Source: Solirubrobacter sp963792915 (GTDB lineage: Bacteria > Actinomycetota > Thermoleophilia > Solirubrobacterales > Solirubrobacteraceae). From it: DNA of 64,000 nt. Below, in pieces: positions 60,879 through 64,000 of the stretch. The notes beneath the pieces were generated by a model. The model searched no databases and was not told where the DNA came from. It saw nothing but the letters and a program-made list of their open reading frames with translations. A program made the position numbers and the translations under genes. The stretch covers positions 558,001-622,000 of the forward strand of contig CAWBYD010000007.1 of assembly GCA_963792915.1 (NCBI GenBank), read 5' to 3'. Each line of letters opens with the position of its first letter. Positions within the stretch are counted from its first letter, which is position 1.

Positions 60879-62503
60879 CGCGGCTGGGCGGCGACGGTGC
60901 GCGCGGGCTCGAGCAGCCACGGCTCGCGGACGGGATAGCTCGCGAACTGCACGCTGTAGTGGTCCTCGAAGAGGTGCTCCAGCGTGGGCTCGATGCTCGG
61001 GTCGTACTCCGCGCCGACCCGCAGCAGGCGGCCCGGACCGGCCTCGCGCAGCTCGCCGTCCTCGACGACCGCCCGCCCGTCCTTGATGACGTGGCGCGGC
61101 GCGGCGAACATCGCCTCGCGGTCGTCGCGATCGTCATAGATCGTGATGTCGGCGTCGGCGCCGACGCCGAGGTGGCCCTTGTCGCGCAGCCCGAGCAGCC
61201 GCGCCGGCCCGGCGCGCGTGATGATCGCGATCTCCTCCAGCGTGTACTCGCGGTCGAGGTCGTCGAGCAGCACGGTGCGCTGCATCGCCTTCTTGTTCAC
61301 GCGCCGGATCTGCTCGTTGCGGAACTCGCGGTCCATGAGCAGCCGGATCAGGCGTGGATAGCTCTCAAACGAGCCGCCGTTGGGATGGTCGGTCGACAGC
61401 ACGAGCCGCCACGGGTCGCGGCTGAGCAGGAACAGCTCGAGGCCGATCCCCCACTGCAGCGCGTGCACGTAGTTGCGCTCGCGGTAGGTGAACGGGACGA
61501 TCCCGCAGCCGGTCTCGGCCTCGGTGTCGGCGTTGACCCAGCGGCCGTGCGTGATCTCGCGCAGGACGGCGGAGACCGGGGCGTCGGCGGTCATCGTCGT
61601 GGCCGGACCGAACATCACCTGGCCGACGTCGGCGCTCACCTCGGGGTGGGAGCCGAGATACTCGGCGAGCTCCGGGGCGCGCGAGCGCGGCCGCCCTCCG
61701 GCGCGCCCACCGTAGGCATGGAACTGCACGTGGGCGAGGTGCGCGCGGTGGCCGTCGAGCGTGCGCAGCGTGTCGAGCGTCGTGCGGTAGTTGCCGGCCA
61801 CGCCGAGGTTGTTGCAGTGGACGTGGACCGGGTGCGGCAGCCCGAGGTCGTGCACCGCCGCGGCGATCGTCTCGATCACGTGCCGCGGCGTGACGCCCGG
61901 GCCCTCGTCGTCGAGCGACGTCACGTTGCCGTTGCCGCGCTTGAACATCTCCACGCCGCCCGGATTGACGAGCTTGACGCCGTAGCCGCCGGTCGCCCGC
62001 AGCCACCAGGCAACCGCCTCGCGCACCCGCTCCGGCTCGCTGCGGATGAGCTCGAAGAGCGGCACGTTGTTGCCCAACAGCACGAGGAAGGCGGCGTCGA
62101 TGACCGGCGTGTCGCGCAGCTCCGCGAGCGTGTGGCGGGCCGCGAGCGGCGGGGTGGCGGCCTCGACGACGGTCGTGTACCCCAGCAGCGCATAGCGGTA
62201 GCCGGTGGCGAACGTCGACGGCACCGTCCCTCCGGAGCCGGAGCGCGTGATCGCGGTGCGGTCGAGCGTGTCGGCGCGGTGCTCGTCGGGCAGCAGCTTG
62301 CGCGCGGCGTTGACCTTCGGCCCGGCGATGTGGGCGTGGATGTCGACGCCGCCGGGCATGACGACCATCCCGCGCGCGTCGATCCGGCGGGCGTGCCCCG
62401 GCACGTCGGCGACGATCCTGCCGTCCTGCACGCAGACGTCGCGCACCTCGCCGGCGATCCCGTTCGCGGGGTCGAACACCCGCCCGGCGGCGATCCGCAG
62501 CAT
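60875..62503 (-). CDS. fhcA: formyltransferase/hydrolase complex subunit A (formylmethanofuran hydrolase)
   Basis: A 542-residue amidohydrolase-fold protein. The metal site shows GGVDIHAHIAG (His56, His58), the likely carboxylated Lys in YGVKLVNPGG, His in HPVHVHCNNLG and AHVQFHAYGG, and Asp in LSTDHPNGGSF. FhcA hydrolyses formylmethanofuran to formate and methanofuran. The ATG shares one base with the fhcB TGA (TGATG). Confidence 0.95.
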   Translation of the reverse strand: MLRIAAGRVFDPANGIAGEVRDVCVQDGRIVADVPGHARRIDARGMVVMPGGVDIHAHIAGPKVNAARKLLPDEHRADTLDRTAITRSGSGGTVPSTFATGYRYALLGYTTVVEAATPPLAARHTLAELRDTPVIDAAFLVLLGNNVPLFELIRSEPERVREAVAWWLRATGGYGVKLVNPGGVEMFKRGNGNVTSLDDEGPGVTPRHVIETIAAAVHDLGLPHPVHVHCNNLGVAGNYRTTLDTLRTLDGHRAHLAHVQFHAYGGRAGGRPRSRAPELAEYLGSHPEVSADVGQVMFGPATTMTADAPVSAVLREITHGRWVNADTEAETGCGIVPFTYRERNYVHALQWGIGLELFLLSRDPWRLVLSTDHPNGGSFESYPRLIRLLMDREFRNEQIRRVNKKAMQRTVLLDDLDREYTLEEIAIITRAGPARLLGLRDKGHLGVGADADITIYDDRDDREAMFAAPRHVIKDGRAVVEDGELREAGPGRLLRVGAEYDPSIEPTLEHLFEDHYSVQFASYPVREPWLLEPARTVAAQPR

Positions 62504-63627
62504 CAGGGGTGCGCTCCCAATGCGGCCAGCACGTCCTCGACGCTCGGTCGCTCCCCCGCCCGCGGCGCGCGCAGCGGGACCGGCACGCCGTCCATGCGGT
62601 GGACGGTACCGGGCACCTCGATGCCGTCGGCGGCGGTGGCGAACGCGACCCGTGCCGCTCGCGACGTCGCGGTGGCGCGCGCATCGACCACCACCAGGGG
62701 CAGGGCGCGCAGGCGATCGGCGGCGGCCGCCGGGAGCTGCTCGAGCGGATCGGAGGCGACCACGAGCGCGGCGTCGACGTCGCCGCGCGCGAGCAGGGCA
62801 GGCGCGCCGAGCTCCTCGCGCGGATGGCCGCGCGCGAAGCTCACCGCCGCGGGGAAGCCGGTCTGCCAGGCGAGCACGTCCTCCGCGCCGCGCGCGTTGC
62901 CGTCGCCGCGCAGCCCCAGCGTGACCGCGTGGCGGTCGCGGCTGAGGTCGCGCACGAGCGAGAAGAGCGCCAGCACGCCGAGCTCGTCGAGGCCGCCGTG
63001 GATGAACGCGATGTGGCGCGCGTCGAGCAGGCGCCGCGCGAGGCCGTCGAGCGCCGGTCTCCGGAGGCTGAGCGGCGCCCCGGTGACCCGCGCGCGCAGC
63101 TCCCACAGCGCCTCGAAGTCCTCGTCGGCGTCGAGCTCGATGAACGCGTCGGCCTGCTCGGCGGTGGCGGTGCGCGTCGCGTCGACCGCGACGAGCGCCC
63201 GCGATCCGACGCGCAGGCGGCCCAGCAGGCGCGGGTGGGTGACGGCCGGGTCCGCCCGCCAGGCGACGACGAGCTCGGCCCGGTCGCGGATCTCGCCGAA
63301 GGTCGCCGTGCTCGAGCCGATCGCCTGGTAGGCGAACTGCGCCGTGCCGGCGCCCGCGGGGTCGACCACGGCCCCGATCGCCTCGGCGAGCGCCACCGCC
63401 CGGCGCTGCGCCTCGCAGCTCGTCTGGCCGAGACCGTAGACGAGCGGCGCGCGCGCCCGGCGCAGGATCTCCGTGGCGGCATCGACGGCCTCGTCGAGGC
63501 TCACCGCGCGGCCGTCGAGGCGGGCGACGGGCGGCCGCTCGCCGATGGCGAGCCACGCGTTGCCGAGCGCGCACGTCCGCCCGTCGTCGCAGGCGCAGCC
63601 GCACCCCGCACACGTCACGTCAGCCAC
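62503..63627 (-). CDS. fhcB: formyltransferase/hydrolase complex subunit B
   Basis: A 374-residue homologue of formylmethanofuran dehydrogenase subunit B. The N-terminal Cys cluster (C6, C9, C13 in CAGCGCACDD) is partly kept and the Rossmann-like core remains (LVYGLGQTSCEAQRRAVALA, VVVDARATATSRAARVAFAT). It is shorter than true FwdB and lacks the selenocysteine/cysteine and molybdopterin features of the redox enzyme, as in bacterial Fhc, which is a hydrolase only. The GTG at 63627 overlaps the stop of the ATP-grasp gene. Confidence 0.92.
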   Translation of the reverse strand: MADVTCAGCGCACDDGRTCALGNAWLAIGERPPVARLDGRAVSLDEAVDAATEILRRARAPLVYGLGQTSCEAQRRAVALAEAIGAVVDPAGAGTAQFAYQAIGSSTATFGEIRDRAELVVAWRADPAVTHPRLLGRLRVGSRALVAVDATRTATAEQADAFIELDADEDFEALWELRARVTGAPLSLRRPALDGLARRLLDARHIAFIHGGLDELGVLALFSLVRDLSRDRHAVTLGLRGDGNARGAEDVLAWQTGFPAAVSFARGHPREELGAPALLARGDVDAALVVASDPLEQLPAAAADRLRALPLVVVDARATATSRAARVAFATAADGIEVPGTVHRMDGVPVPLRAPRAGERPSVEDVLAALGAHP

Positions 63628-64000
63628 CGACGGGCACCTCCGCGCGCAATCGCGCGGCCTGCGCCTCGAGCTCCGCCACGACGTCCTGCACCGTCGCGGC
63701 GGTCGCGACGACGGTGCAGATCGGGTGGCCGGCCGCGATCTGCTCGCCGGGATGCGGGACGTCGCGCACGCCGTGCTCCAGCCAGCGCTCGCTGTCGCCG
63801 ACGGTCACGTTCTCGGTGGCGAACAGGACGGCCTTGCCGGCCGCGCGCGAGCGCGCGGCCTCGATGCGCGGCAGCTCGCCCGCGCAGGCACGCAGGTGCG
63901 CATCGAACACGCCGATGCCGTACGCCGCCTCGATCGCCTCCAGCGAGGCGGTCGGGCGCGGGTTGACCTCGTGCGTCCACGCGCGCTCGCCGTCCCAGAT
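63620..64000 (-). CDS. ATP-grasp protein of the H4MPT cluster, C-terminal part
   Basis: The gene enters from beyond the right edge. The visible 126 residues start IWDGERAWTHEVNPRPTASL. EVNPRPTASLE is the metal-binding end of an ATP-grasp domain found in an unassigned protein conserved in bacterial H4MPT gene sets. The C-terminal extension contains GKAVLFATENVTVGDSERWL and a biotinyl-like AAGHPICTVVA loop. It is first in the overlapping run with fhcB, fhcA, fhcD, fhcC, mch and the glutamate ligase. Confidence 0.78.
   Translation of the reverse strand: MWDGERAWTHEVNPRPTASLEAIEAAYGIGVFDAHLRACAGELPRIEAARSRAAGKAVLFATENVTVGDSERWLEHGVRDVPHPGEQIAAGHPICTVVATAATVQDVVAELEAQAARLRAEVPVGG

Overview
The window is high-GC DNA with closely packed and often overlapping genes, and it carries several large secreted proteins with long Ala/Thr/Gly-rich modules. 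It also has actinobacterial family types: DUF2332, DUF4232-like, ABC permease/ATPase pairs, a giant LuxR ATPase regulator, and a PQQ-associated protein of the MSMEG_3727 type. I infer an actinobacterium, most likely of the Thermoleophilia/Solirubrobacterales kind. That placement rests on gene content and base composition only.

Left part (1-14 kb): the end of an IS transposase; an ABC exporter pair; a glutathione S-transferase; a large unrecognised protein that may belong to a mobile element; and a sulfur-scavenging set made of a broken SulP transporter, a HAD hydrolase, an arylsulfatase with its formylglycine cysteine, and the formylglycine-generating enzyme. Two stretches of debris follow (a glycine-rich open frame and a decayed nucleotidyltransferase), then a peptidoglycan-binding-like protein.

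Middle (14-41 kb): a 1002-residue glycine-rich secreted protein, an MFS exporter, a LuxR ATPase regulator, a chagasin-like inhibitor, a DUF2332 protein and three large secreted metallopeptidase-like proteins (one M14, two tandem M28-like). The M14 protein and the second M28-like protein share a C-terminal module. Between them, on the minus strand, lies a small locus at 26.7-30.7 kb. It consists of a 214-nt tRNA-like RNA with a cloverleaf acceptor, D-arm and T-arm but a very large insertion, followed by a leucyl-tRNA synthetase paralogue lacking its C-terminal domain, an AurF-like diiron oxygenase and a GNAT acyltransferase. The three protein genes overlap by 4 bp. I read this as a candidate tRNA-dependent biosynthetic system with its own dedicated RNA, and it is the most unusual thing here.

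Right part (41-64 kb): a C1-oxidation island. A GAF-LytTR regulator faces the pqqABCDE operon. An M17 aminopeptidase diverges from pqqA. A three-gene operon encodes a cupredoxin-fold PQQ-associated protein, a lanthanide-type PQQ alcohol dehydrogenase with no visible signal peptide, and an MntP-like membrane protein. After this come genes for making p-aminobenzoate (pabAB), tetrahydromethanopterin (mptG) and methanofuran (mfnB, mfnE, mfnF), plus the formaldehyde-to-formate enzymes Mch and FhcBADC. An R2-like diiron protein sits directly behind mfnE, and an ATP-grasp gene runs off the right end. Together these would oxidise methanol to formaldehyde with PQQ and then to formate through H4MPT and methanofuran. 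Fae and MtdB are not in the window.
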